From positions 5,458,820 to 5,522,819 of the forward strand of contig CM021315.1 in assembly GCA_010645155.1 (NCBI GenBank): DNA of 64,000 bases, written 5' to 3'. Below are positions 1-11,662 of this stretch, piece by piece (the stretch's first letter is position 1; the number at the start of each line of letters is the position of its first letter). The stretch is from Tigriopus japonicus. Taxonomy: Eukaryota; Arthropoda; Copepoda; Harpacticoida; Harpacticidae. The notes beneath the pieces were generated by a model. The model had not been told where the DNA came from, did not search any database, and saw nothing but the letters and a program-made list of their open reading frames with translations. Position numbers and translations under genes: made by a program.

Positions 1-3000
1 ATTTACTTATATCAGCGGTGTGGGAGGAACATTTTGTTGGAACCAAGATGCTTTTAGCTTGCTTTGTTATTACTTTTTGGAGGCGAACTCATCAGGGTTT
101 CCCACCAACATTGTGTATTCGGGTTTGGGAAGTGCTGGAAACGAGGTGCTTGACGAAAATCTAATTCTGTACGGGAAATGTAACTTTGCCAGCATATTTG
201 GCGTCATTGCCCGAGCTCTTTGGAAAATGCGCCAAGTTCGAAATGTTCAAAGTCAAGGAGAGGAGAAATAACATTTGGTTTAAATATTCATATGCCAACA
301 ATCCAGATAATAAATACGCTTGCCTCGAAATTGTCCATTGAAGACATCTGGCTTGCCCACTGAACAATGAACATGACAATGTGTGTAAAATCTCAGTGTA
401 TGGATAGAAATCCTCGGCCCCTCCATTCATGATTTGGTGGCTCCGAAGAAAATAAGTCAAAGTCAATTTAAGGAAAGTGTTTCTAAACTTGAACCATGCC
501 TGACATTGAACTTGAAAATAGCGTGTTCAATCCAGATCCTCTCTTTCTCTGTTGTTCTTTCTGCGTATTCGAGCGAGTGTGAGAGTAGTAAATTTTATGT
601 TTTTATTTGACGGAATGGATAGAAGCTTCACCAGTCATCTGGTTGTCTTGGCAAACTTTGCGTCGTGTTGAGCGTTCGTGCAAGTTGCCCCAAGAAATCA
701 AGATGGATGTGCTTGAACCTCGTTTTGAATAATCCTACATGCCTCGAAATGCATTGCAGAGACACCCAAAATGGGAGTAGTTAATAGCCAATTAAACCTC
801 AAAGCCTCGTTGGCTTCGCTTGGTTGGATGGATGGTTGATGTTGTTTTCAAGACGAAGCCTTCCCCAATCCGCGCCCAAATTGTTGTTGCATTGGAACTT
901 CTGGAAGTACGTTGAACACTTGTGACTTGAGAGTACAGTTGATGAGGACGTTCCTAATTGCATTCACAAACAAAAAAAAGAACGAGTATTATCCACGTTT
1001 GGAACTCCAAGAATGTACCTAGAAAGGAATTTGAGCGGAGGAAGCGTTGAAAATGTACCTATTCTTGGGCTAAAACCACTAAACAAAGCGCTCATTAGTC
1101 GTTGGGCGAGTTGGATCGAATCATTTTTGAATTATGAGCTGTTAAAGCTACTACCTCAAAAGCCAGAGCCAAACAATCTTTATGGAAAGGCGCCAAATTC
1201 AATTCGAGTCGTCCAAAAATTAGCTCACTCTTAATGCCGATGGCCCGATCTGATAAGGAGACCGGAAAAAGTGTATTTTATCATAAAGCCGCCATGAGTG
1301 TCATTTATTTAATCCCGACCCCTCCGGCTCTTCAAATCTGGTCAATCTTGATGTCAAGACAAGACAGTAAACGTAGTATTGTGTGAGAGATTGAATTTTG
1401 TGGGACAAAACAATTGAATCGTTGTTGTTGATTCGGTGGTCCTCCATAAAAAAGTCTCCTTCAAAATACAATCACTTGGCTCTTTTCCAAAGTGAAAAAG
1501 GGGTTTTGAGCAATTGGCCAGAATCGTGGCAATAACGCTTTAAAGCCAAAACGGCGAAAGTTGGATGATTCTGTCCGAAAATTACTAGGTGGCTCAATCT
1601 CCACAAAGAGCCTTTTCACGGGTAGCAAAAACTCAAGACTCATCGTGGTGGTGATGGTAGAGTGTGTGTTTTTTGCTGCTAAATCTCGAATGTAAATATG
1701 ACTTCAAGTGGTTGTGAGTAATTGAGTGACACGGTAGCGGTTTAATCTCATCTTCTCCCTCTGACAATCAAGGTTGTTCCATTGTACTGCTACTGTAATG
1801 AATGAACATTCGTCGATCTGTGGAATTCGCTTTTGCAATTTCTATTCCCATCGGTGTCAAGATTACTTTGCAATCGAGTAGCCAGATAGCCATCTTAATA
1901 TGCATCCCTGTTTTTCTAACGCGTCTCGCAGAACATTCTCAGCCGCTCATTGCAGACTGCACAATACGTAGCAGGTCAAGGATCTGAATTGCCTCTCGTT
2001 TCTAAGTACGTACGTACATAAGCTGCATGACTAAAGTCAGTTGTGGATTGACCCGCCACATTCAATCGCGAGTCTTGTGCTGATGGTGGTATCAACGATG
2101 CGTATTAATATGCCAATATTCGTGGGTCCATCCGCTTTTCCACTTGACCAGTTTTTCCAGGCTTGAACCAATCAGAGTTGAGGATTCTAATCGACGCAGA
2201 GTATAATTGGTTCGATTCGAGGGTTTAAGTGGATAAGCCACGAAAATATCTGCTTGCGCCAAGGTGAATCGCATAACAGAACTTATAGGTTGTCAGATTT
2301 GGGCATGACACCTCGTACTTATAATTAGGTGCATAAGTGTAGACCCTTCCGAGTGTTCATGAATTATTTTCGATAGGGCGGCAGCTTGCTTTGCTAACGT
2401 TCATTTTTGAGACAACAGAGAAAACTAAAACATTCTGGAGGAAACCCGAACAATGAGAATTATTTTAATTGGCATATGGTGAGAAAGAGAATCTGGAAAA
2501 TGACCACGAATACCTTTGCCATTGTTAACAAATCTAAAAACGATGTGGGTGTTTCATAGTGGATTCCTATTGTAGTAAAACCGATTTTCCCTCGACTTGC
2601 GTAGAAATAAAGAATATTAATAGGGATTGGGTTGGAAATTTGTCTTTAAATAATTGATATTAATATGGGACTTGTAATTCAAGAGCTTTAGCGAATATAT
2701 GTCCTATGGAGCATCCGTTTTTGGATTCTCACGCGATTGCGGTTCTTCTCCAGAACTATTTTAGTATTCCCTGACAAGGGAAGAAAAATGAAGTTTCTGA
2801 AACCAAAAGTGCACTTGAGGGTTTCTCGTGCCCATATTGCATCGGAATTTTAATTAACACCCCCCTCAAAAAGAACGAATCTGCGGCCTATTATGTGCTC
2901 CATTTTTGCTCATTTTCTCATTATAGGCAGGAGAGTGGAAAATCGGCATTCACTTGGTTTTGGCGAGGAGAATTCTCTCTCCTACTTGCCAACTTTAGTG

Positions 3001-6000
3001 TGGGATTGTTGGAATCCGTTTACAACTTAGTCGATCTCCCAAGGATTCGCCTTCAACTTGGCACGTGAAAAAAAAGATTCAATGTTCTACTAGTAGAAGG
3101 TTTTTCTTTCCCGCTAACTCGCTTGAACTCAATCTCTGGTCCGTTTGCTCCGTTTCTGTCCACTCCATCCACGGATCCCCACATACGAACTACACAATAA
3201 ACACATCGAGACAAACGGAGGCAGCGCTAACGAAATGACTCGGTCACGAAGCTTGTATGTAAATGGTGCTGGAATTGAATCTCCAGTTATGAGCCAAGAT
3301 CATAAACCAATACCACGATAGCGATCACCAACCAACGGTGCACTACTGTCTCCTATTCAGCTCAGGAAACTGAGAGTACGTCCGTCCATGAACGAACGTA
3401 CATGGATTTTGTTGCCAATTAATGTCTGGAATGTGGTCCAAAGACGTAATCCCAATCCGTCACATACACGCGTTTCTGTTGCTAAACGTGGCCGGATGAG
3501 TGCGTCGAGAAATAAATTGGATGACCAAAGTGAATTTGGAATTTACCAAAATGCCGGTTCTGATGACGGTTATTACCGAGAGGTGGTCATGTCCAAAGGC
3601 AATATTGGCATACTCTGCGCATTCACCAACATTCAATGGCAAAAGGAATAGACGTTTCTGTACTGCTTTCCAAGGTCTTATTTTATGTGGTCCGAAGAAC
3701 CTTTTTTTTAAATCTACGTAGAAGGCTATATCTAGAGAAACATCCAATGCTTTCTGAACTCATTTGAAGATGAAAAAGTTTTGTTCTCCAAAAAAGATCG
3801 ATACTAAAAATAGTTGAAGCATCAGTGTTAGTTCTCCTTGAGGAGCCCTATAGACAGGTACTGTTGTACCATGTGTCATATCATTTTATGCATGCCGTGC
3901 CCTAGAGAAAACAGACACGTTCAACGCAATGTACTTGGAGGACTTCCCTGAGAATGTCAAGCGAAACTTGTCAAGAGTCATCATAGAGGGATTAGTCATT
4001 CGAAATTGTGGGTTTGCCACTTCAGGGTCTATAATTTGGGATCACATATTGTAAACACGCCGTTGAACCGAAAGAAACTCGGGAGAAGGTGGTGATTTTC
4101 AATTCACAATTACCAGCCATCTCGTGCAATTGTTTTTGCGAATGTTTAAAAGGACGAGTCAAATAACTTGGCTACTTCCACTTCCACTTCGAAAGAGAGA
4201 TAATTGGGATCTGACTTTGCATTAAATCGTCTCATGGCACATTCTTGGACCACTTAATTCTTTTTTGATTACATCTTTTGGACATTCTAGTTCACAGGGT
4301 GATGATGGAGTCAAATCTTAGCTTCTAGAAAGATGTCTTTCAGATTCAGATAGACTTTTACTGCGAAGAAATGAAGAGATTGTTAGACTTAGTGAAACTT
4401 GGAAATGAGGTTTATGCAGTCAGAGATTGGTGCCTTGGCTTTCAACAGCATAAATAACCTCATAATCACAAGCCATCAAACAAATGAGTATGATAAACAT
4501 AAACTACAGAAATGTACAATCATCCCATGGTTCGTTGCATTTACCTTTGATTCTTTAAACCACTAATTGAGAAGTGATATGATGCTAGAGCTGATAAAAA
4601 TATATCCAGTTATGATTGTTTTGTATTGGGTAACAAGTGCGGTCACATTTATTTCCGGAAAACAATTCATATCAAAACAACATTCTCAAATCAAGGAAGT
4701 TAAAGGCCAAAGTCTGTTTCTTTTTAAAGGAAAACTAAGCATAGATGATTAAATATTTATTTTGAGTCTTCGAGAATAGAGGGAAATTTCTAATTTGATA
4801 AGGACAAGAATCATGATCTTGATCTTTGCACTTAATTTTATTTTCGAAGTTCAAAAGTCTGAAATCTCAAAGTATGCAAGAAGATATAGGTTCTAGGGAC
4901 ATGTGAATTTCGCATGATATATAGCCGGCTTTTGCAAATACGGTGATTTATGTCACCAGAAAAACATTGCATACTTTTCAATTATGTGGATTGACAAAAA
5001 TTGTACTCATTTCATACCAATTAAGTGCCAAAATTTGATTGCATCATAAGAACGAGTAAATTCTTCTGCTTCTTTTGGTTCGTCATTCAATATAATATGT
5101 ATCAGAGTGCCAACTCATGAAAAGAAATTTCTTTTGTCAGTTCCATTTGTCGTTACATCAATATTGTAATTACTGTATATTTCAGACACCCATAAATATT
5201 CGCGCTTGCGTAAAACCAACCATTTGCGTAACCATCCACACACATGAAAAACAAAGGAAAGTGGCCTACTTTCAGAGCCACACGTTTGTGGACATGTTTT
5301 ACCATTGTTCAAAAGTTTGTCCCATGGCAATCATTCTATACATCCCCATTCCAAATGCATTTCCAGCAAAGAGTTATGAAACAAGAACTCAAATTATCCA
5401 TTAAGATGTTTTGCCGCTTCCAGTTTTTTTCAACGTGCTGTCCTTGTTGCCTCGCCGCCAACTTGACCACCTTCCACTCCATTTCTCCGTCTGAACGCGG
5501 ATTTGACGCACCGATCGATCTGCTTTAGCCTATCTACGCACAATCCATACGCATCTCTTGATTCAAGTTCGTTTGGCGTCAATGTTCGGACGTTGGGTTC
5601 GTTGCCGGTGAATGGCGGCGCAAAACACGGTTGAACGCAAACGCTTGCGTACGACAAATCGTTCGAGTCAACGAACGCTGCAGGGAGAAATAGGCGAGGA
5701 CTGGGCCTCTGATCCCCTGATTACCATTGAGTTTTGACAAATTGTAAGAAGTTTTCCTCAATCGGGTGAATGCTTGCGTGGATATTCATCGTAGCCGATC
5801 GGGCGTGGGTAAAAGGCCGGATTGTGTTGATCATCCTAAGGATTTATTCGCTCGACTGGATTCAAATCAGTTGATTGTGAAGGTGCAAGCCAGAAACCTC
5901 ATCCAGTATTGGCTCCATAATGGACACTTAGTGCAAGTCGGTGACATCAACACATACAAACACACGTACACGTACATACATATACATCTATTAAAAGTTA

Positions 6001-8203
6001 CAGTGCTTCAACTTTGTCTCCATTTGTCCGGTCTATATTGTTGGCTTCTCTGTCCAATCGATCACGATGGTGAGTTCAATGTCAGAGAATCTTCAGTCTC
6101 AGTCAAGGTTCATTCGATTTCTATTGTCTGGTTGACGAAGGCACCCATAAAGCACAACAACAACCAACGTCCTTCAATCATGATTACAGAAGAGAGAAGA
6201 GTCTGTGCTTTTGAGAAGGTTCATTAAACGCCCTCCGACCAATCAATTGGCTCTAACACGGTCGCGGAGCATAGTGAAATTATATTCAATGGATCTCCTC
6301 CATTACCCACTCAATGAATGTTCATGTAGTACTTGGGTCAAATTGTAAGCGATAGCAAAAGCTCATTACCCTCAAGAATGGGGAATAGACTTTAACGCGA
6401 GGGTGGAATTCGTTACCCAAAACACTTTTACCCAGCGTGTCGTCGTTGTTTTCGAGGAGAATGCGAGTTCGCTTTACTATCTGGCTTATGGTTTTATTTC
6501 GGACCAATTTGAGAAGGGTGATTGTTTTGTGCTTTAGTGTGTGCTTTAGTCGAGGAAATGAATTCCTAATGAATAGGGGGTGTAAATAATCAAGGCGTCT
6601 CGAATAGCATAGAGCGAGGGATGCACATGAAAATGCCCTCATTGCTTTATTCGCAACCGCACAAAAGCCATTACTTTTGAGGGCAAGCTGAGTAGTTCCG
6701 ACCACGTGTGATGCTTGGTTGAGAGAGATTGTGGTGCATGTGTACCAAAGTTAATTGATCTCGGATTTCGTCAGGGCCTGTCTGAAAGATCAAGGAGTGA
6801 TTTGGTTCTTTGGCAGCAGGCTCTGATCTAAATAATCACGTGAGGAAATGTATTATTACGAGTATTATGGGCCGAGTCATGGAATGGCCAAGTTAGTTGG
6901 ACTAGATTTCTTCATCGTCAGTGTTTTCCTTTTTTGAGCCAGGTCAATAGATCTGGATCCCCTGTTTCTCATGGTCATGCTCTTGTCGAAAAATTTCTTG
7001 AAACTATTTACTCTCTGTCATTTGACTTGTAATAGTTATCCCTAAGTCAAGATGTTACTGCGCTATTTCTCTTGCACAGGGTAAGTAGGGTTGTGCGGTT
7101 TCATCTTTTCTACTCTGGGAGGAACGAATCGACCATTGCCAATTGACACAAAACGCAACAAAGAAGTCTCGTTTTGTTATCGAGGCCTCTTCCAAATGCG
7201 ACGGACAATCAAATGAGAATCTGATTACTTACTCCGGACAACTTAAGCTCCTTTCAATTCCACATTCTTTCACGTTTTCGAAATGCGGTTGTCGGTGCCG
7301 ACCACCACTCTCAACACCGTCGTCGCACGGGTTTAGTTCGAATTCCTGCCCTAAATGGATCAGGATTCCAAAAATTCTCAGAATGACCCTATCAAACACT
7401 GGGTGTTCCTGCGAGAAGTGTTGTTTGTGTGGGGTCATATCTCCCGCTGGTTTTTTGTTGTCGTCGTCCAAGTCCTCCATTCACGAAGGAGGCCATAAAT
7501 CCCCCACGAAATCTTGGCCCAGATCCCAAGTCGTGAACATTTGGAACCTGTCTGAGTCATGACATTAGGTTGTTGCTTGTCAGGGACGAAATGTCAACTG
7601 CTTTGCATATTATCCCTATCATCATGGTCTTCCTCCTCCACCTCCTCCTACTCCTCCTCATGAGCAGCATCACCATCGTCATCATGAGCATCATCATCAT
7701 CATCAGGAGCAACTACAACTGTGTACAAACATGTGTTTGGTAATGACGGAAGTGCCCAGATAGCCGGAGGAAAGAAACATCGTCTTCACAATGGTTCATT
7801 GTTGACCACTTCGGTTTTTGGCAGCCCGAGCGAGTAAAATGCCCAATAAACTTTGGGTGTGTAGCGTGAAGGATCAACCCAAAGCTAGACATCATTTGTC
7901 AACTCCAACCGCAGAGATCCTACTGAGCCACATTTCCGTAATATCAAAGAGGGGAAACCGAAAAAAGAGGCACGAGACTGGGACGGACTGAGGCTAATAA
8001 TTCAAGGAAGGTCGCCAAGATGTTGATGATATCTTTGTAGTGAGGCGCCCGAGAGACCATTTTGTCGCATTTTTAACGACATCTGACTGTCTGACTATGA
8101 TCGTGGATGCTTTTAGGAGAAAAATGCGTGGAGGGGAATGACCCTGTAGTTTTATACGACATGGGTCATTTTTCCAAAGTCTGGTTGGCCTTGCTTCACT
8201 TCG
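1..8203. other. Gene-poor 5' region, no supportable gene
   Basis: No open frame here is longer than about 150 codons, and none carries a domain, signal peptide or splice-consistent exon chain that I recognise. The stretch contains ordinary AT-rich unique sequence and a short trinucleotide microsatellite near 7628-7711. It may be intergenic, or may lie in the intron or regulatory region of the cuticle gene that starts just downstream. Small exons of an unknown gene could be missed by eye. Confidence 0.5.
7628..7711. repeat. Trinucleotide microsatellite (CCT/CAT-rich)
   Basis: The stretch runs from CCT-type triplets (cctcctccacctcctcc) into CAT-type triplets (catcatcatcatcatcagg). It is imperfect and lies about 500 bp upstream of the cuticle gene. 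No coding role is visible. Confidence 0.8.
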
Positions 8204-11200
8204 ATGGTAGTGATGTCAAAATGAATCCTCAAATTTCACACAACTTATCTTGTCTTTTCAGCTCAAAGGGCTCAAACGGTTGCAGTTGTTGGTGGCTCTG
8301 TCGCTAATCTTACTTGCGCCATATGTTTCGTGTGACCAAAATCTGCCCTCTTACCTGAATTCGGTACTTTTGAACCAAGGGGGAGCCAGAGCAGGTCCTT
8401 CATATGGAGGCAAGAAAGCGGGGATAATGATGATGGGTGGAATGCCTTACCAGTTCTCCTATGGTGTGAACGACGAGTCCGAACTCAACATTCACTCGAG
8501 AACGGAGAGTTCGGATGGCACTGACACCATCGGTGAATACCGAGTTCTTTTGCCCAATGGTCAAACCCAAATCGTTCAGTGAGTATTTCTACCGAAGATA
8601 AACAATGCCTTCGAGGACCGATTACTGGAGGGCCTCTTGTCTTGTTTTTGTTTTAGATATACTTCGAATGCTGAAACGGGATTTTTGGTGGACATCAAAT
8701 ATGAAAATGATTCTGATGTGGCCACGGCTCTGGCCCAAGCTCGTCCTCAGTTGCTCGCACAGAATTCTCAAGTTAGGCCCAACTCTTATCGGAAGGGGAT
8801 TCAAAACATCAATACGATTAATAATGGTGGATTCCGGACCGATCTGAGTGGTTATGGATCTGCCAATGTCTCACCACCACAGTACTCCATCTCGGGTCAA
8901 AGTGGAAATCAAGGAAACCAAGGGTCACGTTATGCGCCTCAACAACCAGCGTTGCCCAGTTATGCCTCGCAACAGGTTAACAATAGGCCAGACCCGTTTC
9001 AACAATACCAACCTCAACAACCTAGTCAGAATATTAACAGCTATGACAGAAAGCCGAGCTCAAGTAGTGCCAGAGCCCCTGGAAGGGGAAATGATGACAA
9101 TAACCCACAATACTTTGGGGGCTCAAACCAAGCTCGCCCTCAACCTGGCTTTCAATCAAGCCAACAATCAGCAAAACCCATTTCATCAAGCTATTCATCT
9201 GGCAGAGCCCCAGGGCGAGGATCCACCCAAAGCCAGCGTAGACCGCCCACTAGTTATGGACTCCCTCAAGCAAATCCCATAGGCCAAGATGACGAACCAA
9301 TCGCCAAACCACCAACGAGTTATGGAATTCCTCAAGATAATCCACTCGGTGGGAATCCCAATGGCGGAGCTCGAGAACCTCCAAGAAGTTACGGAGTTCC
9401 TCAGGCCAATCCAGTTCAAAAAGGCAACAAGAAACAATCTTGGAACCCATTTCAAGGAGGGCCAGAAGGCCCAAGTGGCATTCAAAAGCCAGATACCAGT
9501 TATGGCCTTCCTCAAGCGGTTCCATTGGCATTAAGTGATGATTACAATGACAATGACGATGAGTTACCGACACAGCAAAGTTATAATCGGCCTCAATCAA
9601 ATGGTCAGAACGTGCAAGCGCCACCGACATCTTATGGAATTCCTCAAGCGGAACCCCAAGGGTTTCCGGAAGAAACTTCGCAAAATTACGACTCAAATAA
9701 CTTGAAAAATGCAAATCAAAACAATGCTCGTCGACAACGGCCTAAATTTGGCCAGAAACAGGATCAAACGGCTCAAAATGTGCAAGCTCCTCCAACAGAT
9801 TATGGGCTGCCACAGGCTGATCCTATTCAACCAATTTTTCCTGCCCTAACCAGTTATGGATTGCCACAAGCAGATCCAATTGGAGGCACCTCTTTCGGAA
9901 GTGATACTGAAGATTCTAGTCAAAACTCTCGAGGAAATGGAGCTAACTTTTTTGGCCGGGGGCAAAATAGTGGCAGTGAAAGGCCCAATTTTGGACAAAA
10001 TGCTCAATCCCCTCCTACCAATTATGGTGTGCCCCGAGGTCCTGTTACACAAGCCCCTTCTAATTACGGAATACCTCAAGCATCTGTGACTAGTGAGGCT
10101 TCTGAAACATATAAGAGACCATTGGTTACGCAACCTGCAAAAAGTTATGGTGTACAACAAGATTCTGAAAATGATCAATCTCCACAAGCTTTTTCTGGCT
10201 ACCAGGTTCAAGATCAGCCAACAACAAGTTATGGAATTTCTCAAGGACCTCTGCAGGGTGCCATTCAAGAACCACCTACTGATTATGGGCTCCCTCAGGC
10301 ACCGCCTCAAGGAAATGTCCAACAACCCCCAACAGAGTATGGTGTTCCACAAGCAGATCCCAAAGGCAGTGCTCAGCAACCCCCAACAGAGTATGGTGTT
10401 CCACAAGCAGATCCCAAAGGCAGTGTTCAGCAACCTCCAACAGAGTATGGTGTTCCTCAAGCTGCTCCCCAAGGAAGTGTTCAACAACCTCCAACAGAGT
10501 ATGGTGTTCCTCAAGCTGCTCCCCAAGGAAGTGTTCAACAACCTCCGACGGATTATGGTGTTCCTCAAGCTGCTCCTCAAGGAAGTGTTCAACAACCTCC
10601 GACGGATTACGGTGTTCCTCAAGGTGCTCCCCAAGAAAGTGTTCAACAACCTCCGACGGATTATGGTGTTCCTCAAGCTGCTCCCCAAGGAAGTGTTCAA
10701 CAGCCTCCTACTGATTACGGTGTTCCACAAGCTGCTCCTCAGGGCAATATTCAACAACCTCCGACGGATTATGGTGTTCCACTAGCTGCTCCCCAGGGGA
10801 GCATTCAGGAGGCAACTCCAGATTACGGTGCTCCTGAAGCTGACCAACAAAACTATGCCCAGCAACCACCAACCGACTACGGTCTTCCTCAAGCTCCTCC
10901 GCAAGGAGAAATCCAGCAACCCTCCACTGACTATGGTCTTCCTCAAGCTCCACCAAAGGGTGCTATTCAAATTCCATCGACAGATTATGGACTTCCCCAA
11001 GCTCCACCACTTGGAGCCCAAAATCTGGATGGATTTGACTTTGGCGATAGTGAAGAATATACCTTAAGTTCTGAAAAAGAGGCTGCCAATGCAGACCCAG
11101 ACGATGGAACTACTCCCTACTTTAGTCCCAAATCGGCACCAGTTCGAACGCAACCAGGACCTCAAAGCACTCGTATCAACCAATTGATTAACCAAGAATC

Positions 11201-11570
11201 CCAAAACCCATTCAGACCACTCCCCAATTCTCAACCTCCTCAATACCATCAACAACAGCAGCAGCAGCAGCAGCAGCAACAACAACAACAACAACAGTTG
11301 CATCAACTCCAACCAGCAAATTATGGACAGAATCAAAATTTCCGCAATCAAATCCAGTCGCCACAATCTCGACCTCAGCGCCCTCAATCGGCTCCTGCTC
11401 AACCTTTGAGACAAGGGCCCGTTGGTTCGATTCGCCCTCGACAACCCAGAAAGCCGTTCAAGTTTGCCACCCCATCACCGAGGATCATCCGTGGTCGAAA
11501 TAGTGCGGGTTTCCAAATCTTTGCTCCTTTCAGAAGGAAGCGTCACTTTGGATATAGAAACCATCCGTAA
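8204..11570 (+). CDS. Resilin-like cuticle protein with RR chitin-binding domain
   Basis: Predicted secreted structural protein of the exoskeleton. Exons: 8204-8206 (start codon only, tentative), 8262-8578, 8657-11570; together 1,077 residues. Intron 8579-8656 is firm: GTGAGT donor, TTTTAG acceptor, and it splits the Gln codon inside the domain. A TGA at 8211 and no in-frame ATG before 8262 force an upstream start exon; ATG|GTAGTG at 8204 fits the phase. Residues 2-25 are a hydrophobic signal peptide ending VSC. Residues 64-124 match the Rebers-Riddiford domain (YQFSYGVND, DGTDTIGEY, PNGQTQIVQYTSNAETGF). The rest is Pro/Gln/Tyr-rich with PP(T/S)xYGxPQA motifs, including 14 tandem 18-residue units, a polyglutamine run near 11251-11300 and a basic RRKR close to the C terminus. 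The YG-rich repeats resemble pro-resilin, but resilin identity is inference. The gene converges on the MFS gene. Confidence 0.88.
8579..8656 (+). other. Intron inside chitin-binding domain
   Basis: A 78-bp intron with a GTGAGT donor and a pyrimidine-rich TTTTAG acceptor. Removing it joins IVQ to YTSNAETGF and restores the domain without a stop. Confidence 0.92.
10266..11021 (+). repeat. 14 tandem 54-bp coding repeats
   Basis: The frame contains fourteen consecutive 18-residue units of the form QQPPTDYGVPQAAPQGSV. Central units (about 10430-10770) are nearly identical at the DNA level, which suggests recent unequal exchange. Outer units are more diverged (QEATPDYGAPEADQQNYA). Each unit offers one tyrosine in a YG(V/L)P context. 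Confidence 0.93.
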
Positions 11571-11615
11571 TTGATAGAGCAAGAATATTCAACACATGCA
11601 CACTCATAGTACGTA

Positions 11616-11633
11616 TTTATTTAGCTATTTATT
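11616..11633 (-). terminator. Poly(A) signals of the MFS gene
   Basis: On the minus strand two AATAAA hexamers (forward TTTATT at 11616-11621 and 11628-11633) lie 30-47 nt after the MFS stop codon. They fall between the two convergent stop codons, so the 3' UTRs of the cuticle and MFS genes probably overlap. Confidence 0.65.
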
Positions 11634-11662
11634 GCTGGTCAATTTCGAAATACAGAGCTTCT

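Noticed and set aside
5766..6227. 153-codon plus-strand frame
   Set aside because: It includes a simple-sequence stretch (acacacgtacacgtacatac) and lacks any recognisable motif.
7143..7562. 139-codon plus-strand frame with several cysteines
   Set aside because: No domain, signal peptide or splice-consistent partner; codon use looks random.
9846..10757. A 303-codon minus-strand open frame of repeated SLRNTIIRRRLLNT-like units
   Set aside because: It is the antisense shadow of the repetitive cuticle coding array; the periodicity comes from the 54-bp repeat.
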